Of a DNA stretch of 63,678 nucleotides, positions 1 to 9,221 are shown piece by piece; positions within the stretch are counted from its first letter, which is position 1; each line of letters begins with the position of its first letter. Made by a program: the position numbers and the translations under genes. Origin of the DNA: Acidimicrobiales bacterium (GTDB lineage: Bacteria; Actinomycetota; Acidimicrobiia; Acidimicrobiales; CADCSY01); the NCBI GenBank assembly GCA_030446545.1, contig JAUJNB010000015.1:1-63678 (forward strand). The letters are read 5' to 3'. The notes under the pieces are model-generated. The model was not told the origin of the DNA. It searched no databases and was given only the letters and a program-made list of their open reading frames with translations.

Positions 1-1
1 C

Positions 2-2029
2 ACGGTCAACAACGGGATCTTCGTGCTCGAGCCCGAGGTCTTCGACTTCATCCCCGCCGGTCGCCCGGTCGACTTCTCCGCCGAGGTCTTCCCGGCCCTG
101 CTGGCCAGGGGCAGGCCTCTCTTCGGGTTCGTGTGCGACGGCTACTGGGAAGACGTCGGCACCCTCGAGGCCTACATGCGGGCCCACGCCGACGCCCTCG
201 ACGACAAGGTGGAGCTCGAGGTCCCGGGCTTCCGCCTGGAGGGTGGGGTGTGGCTGGGCGAGGGGGCGGCGGTCGACCCCGGCGCCGAGATCGTCGGTCC
301 CGCCGTGGTGGGCGACAACTCCCGGGTCCAGGCCGGGGCCCGACTGGGCCGCTACACCGTCCTCGGCTCCAACGTGATGGTCCGGAGCGAGGCCGATCTC
401 GAGCGGGTGGTGGTCCACGACAACGCCTACGTGGGCACCGGGGTGCAGGCGCGGGGCACGGTGATCGGGCGCTCGGCCGACCTGCGGGCCGGCGTACGCT
501 GCGAGGACGGCGTGGTGGTCGGCGACGAGTGCTTCGTGGGCGAGCAGGCGGTGCTCACGGCCGGCGTCAAGATCTATCCCCACAAGACGGTGGAGGCCGG
601 CGCCGTCGTCAACTCCTCGCTGGTGTGGGAGAGCCGGGGGACCCGCAGCCTGTTCGGCCGTGACGGGGTGACGGGCCTGGCCAACGTGGACATCACCCCC
701 GAGCTGGCCACCCGGGTGGCCATGGCCTACGGCACGACCCTCAAGAAGGGCACGACCGTGACCACGTCCCGAGACTCCAGCCGATCGGCCCGCATGCTGA
801 AGCGGTCGGTCATGGCCGGGCTCAATGCGGCCGGGATCAGCGTCGACGACCTGGAGGTGGCGTCGGTCCCCGTCACCCGCTTCCAGGTACGCTCCCAGAC
901 CTCCCAGGGCGGCATCAGCGTCCGCCTGGTGGCGGGTGACGCCCAGTCGGTGGTGCTGCGGTTCTTCGACGACAACGGGATCGACATCTCCTCCGATCTC
1001 TCCCGCAAGATCGAGCGGGTCTACTACCGGGAGGACTTCCGGCGGGTCTTCCCGGGCGAGATCGGCGACATCGACTTCCCCCCCCGGTCGCTCGAGTTCT
1101 ACACCGCCGCCCTCATGGCGTCCTTCGACGCCGCCGCCGTCCGGGGGCAGGGCTTCAAGGTGGTGGTCGACTACGCCTTTGGCACCACGGCCTTCGTCAT
1201 GCCCAACGTGTTGGCCAAGCTGGGAGCCGAGGTGCTCGCCGTCAACCCCTACGCCTCCACGCCGGGCGCCAGCGGTTTCGACCGGGACGCCCATGCCGCC
1301 TCCGTGAGCGGCCTGGTCCGCTCGTCGGGGTCGCACCTCGGGGTGGTCATCGATCCCGGCGGCGAGCACATCACCTTCGTCGACGACGAGGGCCATGTGC
1401 TGTCCGACCTCGAGGCCACCCTGGCCCTGGTCGAGCTGGTGGCCTCGGTGGCCGAGCCGGGTTGTCGCATCGCCCTGCCCCTCACGGTCAGCGCCGCGGC
1501 CGAGCGCATCGCCCGCAGCCACGGTGCCCAGGTGGAGTGGACCAAGGTGGCGTCCTCGGCGTTGATGGAGGCGGCCCGGGACCCCGACCTGCAGTTGGCC
1601 GCCAGCCTCGACGGCGGCTTCGTCTTCCCCTCCTTCCTCCCCGCTTTCGACGCCGTGGCCGCCTTCGCCAAGATGCTCGAGCTCCTGGCTCGAACCGGTA
1701 CCCGCCTGGCCAAGGTGGTCGCCACCCTGCCCGCCACCCACGTGGTCCGCCTGGCGGTGCGCACGCCCTGGGAGCACAAGGGCGCAGTGATGCGCACCCT
1801 GGTGGAGGAGATCGACCGTCCTGTGGTGCTGCTCGACGGAGTCAAGGTGCTCTACGACGACGGCTGGGCCTTGGCCCTGCCCGACCCCGAGGAGCCCCTC
1901 ACCCACGTCTGGGCCGAGGCGGCCAGCGAGGCCGACGCCGAGCGCCGGGCGGGGGCCTACGCCGACCGGATCCGGGCCGTGTTGGCCCAGGGCACCAGGA
2001 ACACCGCCACCGCTTCGGGTCCGAGGTAG
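2..2029 (+). CDS. Sugar-nucleotide transferase / phosphohexomutase-like fusion protein (5' end outside window)
   Basis: The frame is open from base 2, so the start lies upstream of the window. The visible 675 residues begin with the tail of a nucleotidyltransferase domain (GIFVLEPEVFDFIP, then DGYWEDVGTLEAY). A left-handed beta-helix of hexapeptide repeats follows (roughly residues 80-215), then a phosphohexomutase-like region to the end. This order is typical of actinobacterial mannose-1-phosphate guanylyltransferase/phosphomannomutase-like proteins that feed GDP-sugar synthesis. The serine loop is recognisable (TSRDSSRSARMLKR), but where active phosphohexomutases have the metal-binding DGDADR loop this protein reads DPGGEH, so the mutase half is probably inactive. 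The nucleotidyltransferase active site lies outside the window. Product family is likely; exact substrate is inferred. Confidence 0.75.
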   Translation, partial: TVNNGIFVLEPEVFDFIPAGRPVDFSAEVFPALLARGRPLFGFVCDGYWEDVGTLEAYMRAHADALDDKVELEVPGFRLEGGVWLGEGAAVDPGAEIVGPAVVGDNSRVQAGARLGRYTVLGSNVMVRSEADLERVVVHDNAYVGTGVQARGTVIGRSADLRAGVRCEDGVVVGDECFVGEQAVLTAGVKIYPHKTVEAGAVVNSSLVWESRGTRSLFGRDGVTGLANVDITPELATRVAMAYGTTLKKGTTVTTSRDSSRSARMLKRSVMAGLNAAGISVDDLEVASVPVTRFQVRSQTSQGGISVRLVAGDAQSVVLRFFDDNGIDISSDLSRKIERVYYREDFRRVFPGEIGDIDFPPRSLEFYTAALMASFDAAAVRGQGFKVVVDYAFGTTAFVMPNVLAKLGAEVLAVNPYASTPGASGFDRDAHAASVSGLVRSSGSHLGVVIDPGGEHITFVDDEGHVLSDLEATLALVELVASVAEPGCRIALPLTVSAAAERIARSHGAQVEWTKVASSALMEAARDPDLQLAASLDGGFVFPSFLPAFDAVAAFAKMLELLARTGTRLAKVVATLPATHVVRLAVRTPWEHKGAVMRTLVEEIDRPVVLLDGVKVLYDDGWALALPDPEEPLTHVWAEAASEADAERRAGAYADRIRAVLAQGTRNTATASGPR

Positions 2030-2043
2030 CGCGGCGCATCCGG

Positions 2044-2049
2044 TAACGT
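2044..2049 (+). promoter_or_regulatory. -10 element of leaderless gcvH promoter
   Basis: TAACGT ends 7 nt before the GTG at 2057 and no Shine-Dalgarno sequence lies between. This spacing is expected when transcription starts at the start codon. Confidence 0.5.
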
Positions 2050-2056
2050 CCCTTCG

Positions 2057-2437
2057 GTGAACGTGCCCGACGACCTGCGCTACTCGACGGACCACGAGTG
2101 GGTGCGGATCGAGTCGAACCGGGTACGGGTGGGCATCACCGAGTACGCCCAGGACGCATTGGGCGACGTGGTGTTCGTGCAGGTGCCCTCGGTGGGAGCC
2201 GCGGTCACCGCCGGCTCGTCGGTCGGCGAGGTGGAGTCGACCAAGTCGGTCTCCGAGGTGTACGCACCCGTCACCGGGACGGTGGTCGAGGTCAACGACG
2301 ACTTGGGGGATGCACCCGAGCGTCTCAACGACGACCCCTATGGTGATGGGTGGATCTGCGTCATCGACCCGGCCGACCCGACCGAGCTCGACCGTCTCCT
2401 CGATGCTGACGGTTACCGACAGCTGATCGACAGCTGA
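2057..2437 (+). CDS. gcvH: Glycine cleavage system H protein
   Basis: The 126-residue lipoyl carrier protein shuttles the aminomethyl group between the P, T and L proteins of glycine cleavage in the cytoplasm. The N-terminus (LRYSTDHEWVRIE) and the lipoylation loop GEVESTKSVSEV with lysine 63 are classic. Length matches the family (125-130). The GTG start is set by family length and by the -10 box 7 nt upstream. gcvT, gcvPA and gcvPB follow within 7 kb, separated by the garA-ftsR-nuclease-merR block, the same gcvH-led order as Mycobacterium tuberculosis Rv1826-Rv1830. No lipoamide dehydrogenase gene lies in the window. Confidence 0.96.
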   Translation: MNVPDDLRYSTDHEWVRIESNRVRVGITEYAQDALGDVVFVQVPSVGAAVTAGSSVGEVESTKSVSEVYAPVTGTVVEVNDDLGDAPERLNDDPYGDGWICVIDPADPTELDRLLDADGYRQLIDS

Positions 2438-2475
2438 GCTCGCCAGGTCGGCCGCCAGCGGCGAGGAGGGGGCAC

Positions 2476-2970
2476 ATGGACGAGGTCTTCTGCAACCAGT
2501 GCGGGCACGCCAATACCGACAACGCCAACTTCTGCTCGTCGTGCGGGGCGCCCCTCGACGTCCGGGGCCAGGACCACACCATCACCCTGGCTCCCGTCGA
2601 TCCCGAGACAGGACCCCCGTCGGAGGAGATCTCTCTGGCGGTCGACGAGCTGCCGGAGGGCTCGGGCATGTTGGTGGTCAAGCGTGGTCCGGGGGCGGGC
2701 TCGAAGTTCGTCCTCGACCGACCTGTGGTGTCGGCCGGTCGTCATCCCCAGAGCGACATCTTCCTCGACGACGTGACCGTGTCCCGTCGTCACGCCGAGT
2801 TGGTGACCCGACCGGGAGGCTACGTGCTGCGCGACGCTGGTTCGCTCAACGGAACCTACCTGAACCGGGAGCGCATCGAGGAGGCGGCCGTCAGCAACGG
2901 TGACGAGATCCAGATCGGGCGCTTCAAGCTGGTCTTCCTCGACACCTCGGCTCCCGTCGATCCGGGGTGA
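2476..2970 (+). CDS. GarA-like FHA-domain protein with N-terminal zinc ribbon
   Basis: This 164-residue protein is the positional and sequence counterpart of GarA/OdhI, the phospho-switch that controls 2-oxoglutarate metabolism in actinobacteria. Residues about 58-160 form an FHA domain (SAGRHPQSDIFLDDVTVSRR, then GSLNGTYLNRERI) that binds phosphothreonine. In place of the GarA N-terminus with its ETTS phosphorylation motif, residues 6-26 carry a zinc ribbon with two CxxC pairs (CNQCGHAN and CSSCGAP). The start ATG follows GAGGAGG by about 7 nt. Its stop overlaps the next start by 4 nt (GTGA), implying translational coupling with the MerR gene. Whether it still acts as a kinase-switched inhibitor is unknown. 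Confidence 0.88.
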   Translation: MDEVFCNQCGHANTDNANFCSSCGAPLDVRGQDHTITLAPVDPETGPPSEEISLAVDELPEGSGMLVVKRGPGAGSKFVLDRPVVSAGRHPQSDIFLDDVTVSRRHAELVTRPGGYVLRDAGSLNGTYLNRERIEEAAVSNGDEIQIGRFKLVFLDTSAPVDPG

Positions 2971-3854
2971 GCGCCACGGGTCCAGAGTCGGAGTCGCTGT
3001 CGATCGGGGAGATGCTCGACCTGCTCAAGGCGGAGTTCCCCGACGTCACCATCTCCAAGATCCGCTTCCTCGAGAGCCAGGGGCTGCTCGACCCGGAGCG
3101 CACGGCGTCGGGCTACCGCAAGTTCTACCAGGCCGACGTGGAGCGCCTGCGGTGGATCCTGCGCCAGCAACGGGAGAACTTTCTGCCTCTGAAGGTCATC
3201 AAGGGGCGCCTCGAGGCCGAGGGCAACGCCGTGTTCGCCGAAACCGACGCCGGGCCGGGTCCTGCCCGCGGCAGTGGGCCCGGCCCCGATGACCAAGTGG
3301 CCGCCTCGGCCCCCACGCAGAAACCTCCGCCCGACCCGGCCGGGGCCGAGGCCCGGCGCCGGCCCGAGGCGGGTGAGGCGCCTCCGGCGGAGCCCCGGGC
3401 CGAATCGTCGTCCTCTCCGGCGGGGGCGGTGGACGAGCCCGGGGTCACCCGGGCCAGCACCTTCAGCCGGGACGAGTTGGCCCGGGCCAGCGGCCTGAGC
3501 CCGAGCGAGCTGTCGCAACTCGAGCGCCACGGGCTGGTGTCGGGGACGTCGGTGGGCAGCCAGCTCTGCTACGACGCCGACTCACTGGAGGTGGCCCGTC
3601 TGGCCGCCGCCTTCTCCCGCCACGGTGTGGAGCCCCGGCATCTGCGCATGTACAAGAACTCGGCCGAGCGCGAGGCCGGCTTCTACGAACAGGTCGTCAT
3701 CCCGCTGCTCAAGCAGCGCAACCCGGCCGCCCGCCAGCAGGCGGTGGAGACCCTGACGGCGTTGAGCGAGCTGGGTGACGGCCTGCGGCGCACCCTGCTG
3801 CGCCAAGCGCTGCGCGACATCGGCCAGGAGCGCAAGGCCCCCCGCCGGAGCTGA
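2967..3854 (+). CDS. ftsR: MerR-family transcriptional regulator, FtsR-like
   Basis: This 295-residue regulator has an N-terminal MerR winged helix (SIGEMLDLLKAEFPDVTISK, then RFLESQGLLDPERTASGYRKF). A disordered Pro/Gly/Ala/Glu linker spans roughly residues 90-150. A second helical domain (FSRDELARASGLSPSELSQL to the C-terminus) matches Rv1828/FtsR, which in related bacteria activates ftsZ. It overlaps the garA stop by 4 nt. The long linker is the main difference from mycobacterial homologues. The gene symbol rests on synteny and similarity; the target genes are not visible here. Confidence 0.85.
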   Translation: MSATGPESESLSIGEMLDLLKAEFPDVTISKIRFLESQGLLDPERTASGYRKFYQADVERLRWILRQQRENFLPLKVIKGRLEAEGNAVFAETDAGPGPARGSGPGPDDQVAASAPTQKPPPDPAGAEARRRPEAGEAPPAEPRAESSSSPAGAVDEPGVTRASTFSRDELARASGLSPSELSQLERHGLVSGTSVGSQLCYDADSLEVARLAAAFSRHGVEPRHLRMYKNSAEREAGFYEQVVIPLLKQRNPAARQQAVETLTALSELGDGLRRTLLRQALRDIGQERKAPRRS

Positions 3855-3932
3855 CCCACGGCCAGGATCTCGCCGGGCGATGCCATCCGGCCGGGCGGAC
3901 GGTGGCTCCGTGTTGGGAATCGAGCAAGACGG

Positions 3933-3938
3933 TAAGGT
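3933..3938 (+). promoter_or_regulatory. -10 element of leaderless bifunctional-nuclease promoter
   Basis: TAAGGT ends 7 nt before the GTG at 3946. It supports that GTG over the in-frame ATG at 3955. Confidence 0.45.
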
Positions 3939-3945
3939 GCCTGGC

Positions 3946-4436
3946 GTGGTCCAGATGGAGCTTCTGGGGGTACGTCTGGAGCTCCCGGCCAACGCCCCGG
4001 TGGTGCTCCTGCGCGAGCACGGAGGTGGCCGCCGGGTGCTGCCCATCTACATCGGCCAGGAGGAGGCCAAGGCCATCGCCCTGGCACTCGACGGGGTGAC
4101 CACGCCCCGGCCCATGACTCATGACCTCATGCGTGACCTGCTCGTCACGCTGGGTGCCACCGTGCAGCGGGTGGTTCTGACCGAGCTGCGTGAGAGCACG
4201 TTCTTCGCCGAGGTGGAGCTGGCCCTGGGGGTCGGGTGCACCGTGTCTCCAGCCGTCCTTCCGATGCCATCGCCCTTGCCGTGCGGGTGGAGGCCACCAT
4301 CTTCGCCAGCGATGAGGTGCTGGACGAAGGAGCCGCCACCTCGGTCGACGGGGGGCCGCCTGAGGAGCAGGACCAGATCGTCGACGAGTTCCGCCAGTTC
4401 ATCGAACACGTCAACCCGGAGGACTTCAGCAGCTGA
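3946..4436 (+). CDS. Bifunctional nuclease family protein (one-base frameshift)
   Basis: This is the Rv1829-like bifunctional nuclease (DUF151) family. The first part (MELLGVRLELPANAPVVLLR, then LPIYIGQEEAKAIALAL) and the end (SSRPSDAIALAVR, SDEVLDEG) are in different frames. The shift is at 4227-4231, where five G are present and six would restore the frame. The corrected length is about 163 residues, normal for the family. No second copy or deletion is evident, so a sequencing error is more likely than gene decay. It sits between the two MerR genes, as in mycobacteria. The biological role of this family in actinobacteria is unclear. Confidence 0.82.
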
Positions 4437-4478
4437 GAACCGAGCGCCCGCGAGTTCCTCAGCTGCCAGGACAACAGC

Positions 4479-4494
4479 GCCGCCGAAAGGCGGC
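4479..4494 (+). terminator. Hairpin after the nuclease gene, possible terminator
   Basis: GCCGCC-GAAA-GGCGGC forms a perfect 6-bp stem with a GNRA-type tetraloop 42 nt after the stop. The tail is C-rich with only CTTCTT, so termination efficiency is uncertain. Confidence 0.4.
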
Positions 4495-4569
4495 CCGGCC
4501 CCTTCTTCATGTAGTATGACACCGTCGTAATTCCAGGACCGTGTGGGTCGTCGGACGAGAGGCGTGGGG

Positions 4570-5094
<525 letters not shown>

Positions 5095-5102
5095 GCGCCG
5101 GG

Positions 5103-5108
5103 TAGCCT
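5103..5108 (+). promoter_or_regulatory. -10 element of leaderless gcvT promoter
   Basis: TAGCCT ends 6 nt before the GTG at 5115, with no Shine-Dalgarno sequence. Confidence 0.5.
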
Positions 5109-5114
5109 CGCCCG

Positions 5115-6191
5115 GTGGCGACCCTGGGCACGTCACCCCTCGACGCCTGCCACCGGCGCCTGGGCGCCAAGATGGTCCCCTTCGGCGGCTGGGCCATGCC
5201 CCTGTCCTATCCCCGGGGCACGCTGGCCGAGCACCGGGCCTGTCGGGCCGACGGCGTCGTGTTCGACGTGAGCCACCTCGGCACCGTGCGCATCGAGGGT
5301 CCCGAGGCCTTCCTCACTCTCCAGTCGGCCCTGGCCAACGACCTGGGTCGGGTGGCGCCCGGTCGGGCCCAGTACTCGCTGCTGCTCGACCCCGGCGACG
5401 CCTCGGTCCTCGACGACGTCATCGTGTGGTGGGTGGCGCCCGAGCGCTTCGACGTGATGCCCAACGCCGCCAACACGGCCCGGGTCCGGGGCGCGCTGGG
5501 TGGCGACGACGTGACTGACAGCCGGGCCGTGTTGGCCGTGCAGGGCCCCCGAGCCCGCGCACGCCTGGCCCAGGTGTGGCCCGCAGCCGCCGGCGTGGGC
5601 CGCTTCGACGTGGCCGAGCTGGCCTGGAAGGGCTCCCCCGGTGTGGTGGCGGGCACCGGGTACACGGGCGAGGACGGGGTGGAGATCGCCGTGCTGGCCC
5701 CCGCAGCCCCGGCGTTGTGGGAGGCGCTGCTCGGAGCCGGCCTGGTCCCCGCCGGGCTGGGCGCTCGTGACACGCTGCGCCTGGAGGCCGGCCTGCCCCT
5801 GCACGGTCACGAGTTGGGGCCGGGCATCACCCCGCTCCAGGCCGGGCTGGGCTGGGCGGTGGGGTGGGACAAGCCCGACTTCACCGGGCGTGCACCGCTG
5901 GCGGCCGAGCGGGCCACCGGGCCCCGCCGGCGGCTGCGGGGCCTGGTGGTCGACGGACGGCGCCCGCCTCGGGCCGGCCACGACGTCTCCCACGGCGGCC
6001 GGATCGTGGGCCGGGTGACCAGCGGGAACTTCTCGCCGGTCCTGGGCCGGGGCATCGCCCTGGCCCTGGTCTCCCCCGACCTGAGCGCCGGCGACGCGGT
6101 GGAGGTGGCGCTGGCGTCAGGAGGGGTCCCCGGCCAAGTCGTCGACCTCCCCTTCGTGGCCCGCCCGGCTACCCCCATCGTGGTCAGCTGA
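5115..6191 (+). CDS. gcvT: Aminomethyltransferase (glycine cleavage T protein)
   Basis: This 358-residue folate-dependent enzyme takes the aminomethyl group from lipoyl-GcvH, releases ammonia and makes methylene-tetrahydrofolate. Visible family landmarks are the N-terminus (KMVPFGGWAMPLSYP), DVSHLGTVRIEG, GYTGEDGVEI and the RLEAGLPLHGHEL segment, followed by the C-terminal barrel (SHGGRIVGRVTSGNFSPVLG). Length is normal. gcvPA begins 3 nt after its stop, so the T and P genes are probably one transcript starting at the -10 box just upstream. Confidence 0.95.
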   Translation: MATLGTSPLDACHRRLGAKMVPFGGWAMPLSYPRGTLAEHRACRADGVVFDVSHLGTVRIEGPEAFLTLQSALANDLGRVAPGRAQYSLLLDPGDASVLDDVIVWWVAPERFDVMPNAANTARVRGALGGDDVTDSRAVLAVQGPRARARLAQVWPAAAGVGRFDVAELAWKGSPGVVAGTGYTGEDGVEIAVLAPAAPALWEALLGAGLVPAGLGARDTLRLEAGLPLHGHELGPGITPLQAGLGWAVGWDKPDFTGRAPLAAERATGPRRRLRGLVVDGRRPPRAGHDVSHGGRIVGRVTSGNFSPVLGRGIALALVSPDLSAGDAVEVALASGGVPGQVVDLPFVARPATPIVVS

Positions 6192-6194
6192 CGC

Positions 6195-7592
6195 GTGGCC
6201 GACTACGTCCCCCACACCGAGCGCGAGATCGAGGCCATGCTCGGCTTCCTGGGCCTGGCCTCGCTCGACGACCTCTTCTCGGTGGTGCCCGAGGCGCTCC
6301 GCCTGGCCGCCCGTCCCCATGGCGACGGTACGCCCCGCTTCCTCGGGCTGGCCGACGGGCTGGGGGAGCCCGACGTGCTGGCCGAGATGGAACGGCTAGG
6401 GGCGGCCAACACCGCCTGCACCGGACCGGGCGTTCCTTCCGGGCGGGGCCTGGTGTGCTTCGCCGGCGGAGGGGCCTACGACCACGAGGTGCCCGAGGCC
6501 GTGCGGGCTCTGGGCTCGCGCTCTGAGTACGTCACTGCCTATACGCCCTACCAGGCCGAGGTGGCCCAGGGGGTGCTCCAGGCCCTGTTCGAGTACCAGA
6601 CCATGGTGGCCCGCCTCAGCGGCCTGGACGTGGCCAACGCCTCGCTCTACGACGGGGCCAGCGCGTGCGTGGAGGCCGCCAACCTGGCCGCTGCCGTCAC
6701 CGGCCGGCCGGGAGTGTGGCTGAGCCGGGGCGTGCACCCGCATTGGCGCTCCACCATGGCCACGTTCGCAGCCGGGAGCGGCTTGTCCCTCGTCCCCGCT
6801 CCCCTGCAGGACGGGGTGACCTCGTGGGACTCCGGCCCCGCCGACGCCCCTGGTGCGCTGGTCGTGCAGTACCCCAATTACCTGGGGTGCCTGGAGGACC
6901 TCGATGCCGCCCGTCGCGCCGCCGACGCACGGGGCGCCCTGCTGGTGGTGGCCTTCGACCCCGTCGCCGCCGGGTTGTTGCGGCCCCCCGGCGAGCGGGG
7001 GGCCGATGTGGTGGTGGGCGAGGGCCAGGCCCTCGGCACCCCGTTGTCGTTTGGTGGTCCCTACCTGGGCCTACTGGCCTGCCGCCTCGAGCTGGTGCGG
7101 CGCCTGCCGGGGCGCCTGGTGGGCGAGACGGTCGATGCCGAGGGCCGCCGGGCCTACGTCTCCACCTTGCGGACCCGTGAGCAGGACATCCGCCGGGAGC
7201 GGGCCTCGTCCAACGTGTGCACCAATCAGACCCTCATCGCGGTGGCCTGTGCCATCCAGATGGCCTGGTTGGGCACCACCGGGCTGCGGGAGCTGGCCCT
7301 GCGCTGCGCCCGGGCCACCCGACACACCCGCCAGTCGCTCCTCGCCATCGACGGAGTCGAGCCCCTCGTGGGGGCCCCCGTCCTGCGGGAGTTCGCCGTG
7401 CGCCTGCCAGTGGCGCCGTCGATCGTGGTCGAGCGGATGCTCGACGAGGGGTTCCTGGCCGGCATCGCCCTCGACGGCGACCCCGACCTCGGGCCGGGGG
7501 TCGGACCGGGGCTGTTGGTGGCGGCCACCGAGCGGCGCACCCGGGGCCAGATCGACGCCTACGCCACCGCCATGGCCAAGGTGATCCGATGA
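6195..7592 (+). CDS. gcvPA: Glycine dehydrogenase (decarboxylating) subunit 1
   Basis: The 465-residue alpha half of a split P protein. Together with GcvPB it decarboxylates glycine on PLP and loads the aminomethyl group onto GcvH. The protein begins VPHTEREIEAMLGFLG and contains SEYVTAYTPYQAEVAQGVLQ, ASLYDGASACVEAANLA and SFGGPYLGLLACR, all typical of this subunit. GTG 6195 follows the gcvT stop by 3 nt. The stop overlaps gcvPB by 4 nt (ATGA), consistent with stoichiometric translation. Many actinobacteria, including mycobacteria, have a single-chain P protein; the split form here is a lineage character. Confidence 0.95.
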   Translation: MADYVPHTEREIEAMLGFLGLASLDDLFSVVPEALRLAARPHGDGTPRFLGLADGLGEPDVLAEMERLGAANTACTGPGVPSGRGLVCFAGGGAYDHEVPEAVRALGSRSEYVTAYTPYQAEVAQGVLQALFEYQTMVARLSGLDVANASLYDGASACVEAANLAAAVTGRPGVWLSRGVHPHWRSTMATFAAGSGLSLVPAPLQDGVTSWDSGPADAPGALVVQYPNYLGCLEDLDAARRAADARGALLVVAFDPVAAGLLRPPGERGADVVVGEGQALGTPLSFGGPYLGLLACRLELVRRLPGRLVGETVDAEGRRAYVSTLRTREQDIRRERASSNVCTNQTLIAVACAIQMAWLGTTGLRELALRCARATRHTRQSLLAIDGVEPLVGAPVLREFAVRLPVAPSIVVERMLDEGFLAGIALDGDPDLGPGVGPGLLVAATERRTRGQIDAYATAMAKVIR

Positions 7593-9211
7593 CCGGGGAC
7601 CAGTCGGGGCCGTCGGCATCACCGGAGCCGTCGCCCGCCGCGGGGGGACGGGCGGCCAGTGCACCGCTGTTGGGCCGGGCCGAAGAGCCCACCGTCTTCG
7701 AGCTGTCCTCCCCCGGGCGGCGGGCGTGGTCGTTCGCCGAGGTCGATCTCCCGGCCTGGGACGCGGCCGACCTGGTACCGGCCGAGCACCTGGCCGAAGA
7801 ACCGGTCGCCCTCCCGGAGCTCTCCGAGCGCGACCTGGTGGCCCACCACACCCGCCTCACCCACCGCCAGTACTCCGTCGACCTGGGCGCCTACCCGCTC
7901 GGTTCGTGCACCATGAAGTACAACCCCAAGCTGGCCGACGCCGCCTCGTCCCTCCCCGGGCTGGCCCGGGTCCACCCGGCCACCCCCTCGTCGTGCACCC
8001 AGGGGTGGTTGGAACTGCTGGTGGCGCTGGGCGAGGCCCTGGCCGAGGTCACCGGTATGGCGGCAGTGTCCCTGCAGCCACCCGCCGGCGCGGCCGGCGA
8101 GCTGACCGGCCTGCTCCTCATGCGGGCCTGGCACGACCAGCGGGGCGACGCTGGGCGCACCAAGGTGGTCATCCCCGACTCAGCCCACGGCACCAACCCG
8201 GCGTCGGTGACCCTGGGCGGCTACCGGGCGGTGACGGTGGCCAGCGACGAACGGGGCTGCGTCGACCTCGACGCCCTTCGGAAGGTCCTCGACGACGACG
8301 TCGCCGGCATCATGTTGACCAACCCCAACACCCTCGGGCTGTTCGAGGACGACATCGTGGAGATCGCCACGGCCGTGCACGACGCCGGGGGGCTGGTCTA
8401 CTACGACGGGGCCAACCTCAACGCCATCCTCGGGGTCACCCGTCCCGGCGACATGGGTTTCGACATCGTGCACCTCAACTTGCACAAGACCTTCGCCGTG
8501 CCCCACGGCGGGGGTGGCCCGGGTGCCGGCCCGGTGGCGGTCACCGCCGCACTCGCCCCCTTTCTTCCCGGCCCCCTCCCCGTGGCGGCCGCCGACGGCA
8601 GCTTCGGGTGGGAGACGCCGGCCCGATCGATCGGCCGGGTCCACGGCTGGCACGGCAACGCCCTGGCCCTGGCCCGGGCCTACGCCTACGTGCTGGCCCT
8701 CGGCGGCGACGGCCTGCGCCGGGTGTCGGAGATCGCCGTGCTCAATGCCAACTGGTTGCGCCGGCGCCTCGTCGGCCACTACGTCGTGCCCCACGACCGT
8801 CCTTGCATGCACGAGTGCGTGGTGTCGGCGGCCGATCTGGCCCGGGAGCGGGGCCTACGAGCCGTCGACGTGGCCAAGCGCCTCCTGGAGGAGGGCTTCC
8901 ACGCCCCCACCGTCTCGTTCCCCCTGGTGGTCAAGGAGGCGCTGATGATCGAGCCCACCGAGACCGAGAGCCCCCAGACCCTCGCCGCCTTGGCCGACGC
9001 ACTGGTGCGCATCGCCGAGGAGGCGTCCCCCGACGATCGCCAAGCCCCCCGGACCACACCGGTCGGTCGGGTCGACGAGGTTCGGGCGGCCCGGCGCCTG
9101 GTGGCCACCTTCGACGCCCGGAGGCCGGCCGGCGGGCTCCCGTTCGGGGAACCCGCCGAGGAGGCGGCTCCGCCGTCGGGTCGCCCGCCGGACCGGCGTG
9201 GCGAGGGATAG
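7589..9211 (+). CDS. gcvPB: Glycine dehydrogenase (decarboxylating) subunit 2
   Basis: The 540-residue PLP-carrying half of the split P protein. The PLP lysine is K300 in HLNLHKTFAVPHGGGGPG. Other landmarks are YPLGSCTMKYNPK near residue 103 and PDSAHGTNPASV near 196. The first 30 residues are Ser/Pro/Ala-rich and the last 40 Pro/Arg/Glu-rich; both look disordered and are additions to the core. It overlaps gcvPA by 4 nt and ends 10 nt before the DivIVA-like gene, whose -10 box lies within the last codons of gcvPB. Confidence 0.95.
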   Translation: MTGDQSGPSASPEPSPAAGGRAASAPLLGRAEEPTVFELSSPGRRAWSFAEVDLPAWDAADLVPAEHLAEEPVALPELSERDLVAHHTRLTHRQYSVDLGAYPLGSCTMKYNPKLADAASSLPGLARVHPATPSSCTQGWLELLVALGEALAEVTGMAAVSLQPPAGAAGELTGLLLMRAWHDQRGDAGRTKVVIPDSAHGTNPASVTLGGYRAVTVASDERGCVDLDALRKVLDDDVAGIMLTNPNTLGLFEDDIVEIATAVHDAGGLVYYDGANLNAILGVTRPGDMGFDIVHLNLHKTFAVPHGGGGPGAGPVAVTAALAPFLPGPLPVAAADGSFGWETPARSIGRVHGWHGNALALARAYAYVLALGGDGLRRVSEIAVLNANWLRRRLVGHYVVPHDRPCMHECVVSAADLARERGLRAVDVAKRLLEEGFHAPTVSFPLVVKEALMIEPTETESPQTLAALADALVRIAEEASPDDRQAPRTTPVGRVDEVRAARRLVATFDARRPAGGLPFGEPAEEAAPPSGRPPDRRGEG

Positions 9212-9214
9212 CGT
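9209..9214 (+). promoter_or_regulatory. -10 element of leaderless DivIVA-like gene promoter
   Basis: TAGCGT overlaps the gcvPB stop and ends 7 nt before GTG 9222. It supports GTG 9222 over the upstream in-frame start at 9198. Confidence 0.5.
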
Positions 9215-9221
9215 TGCCACC

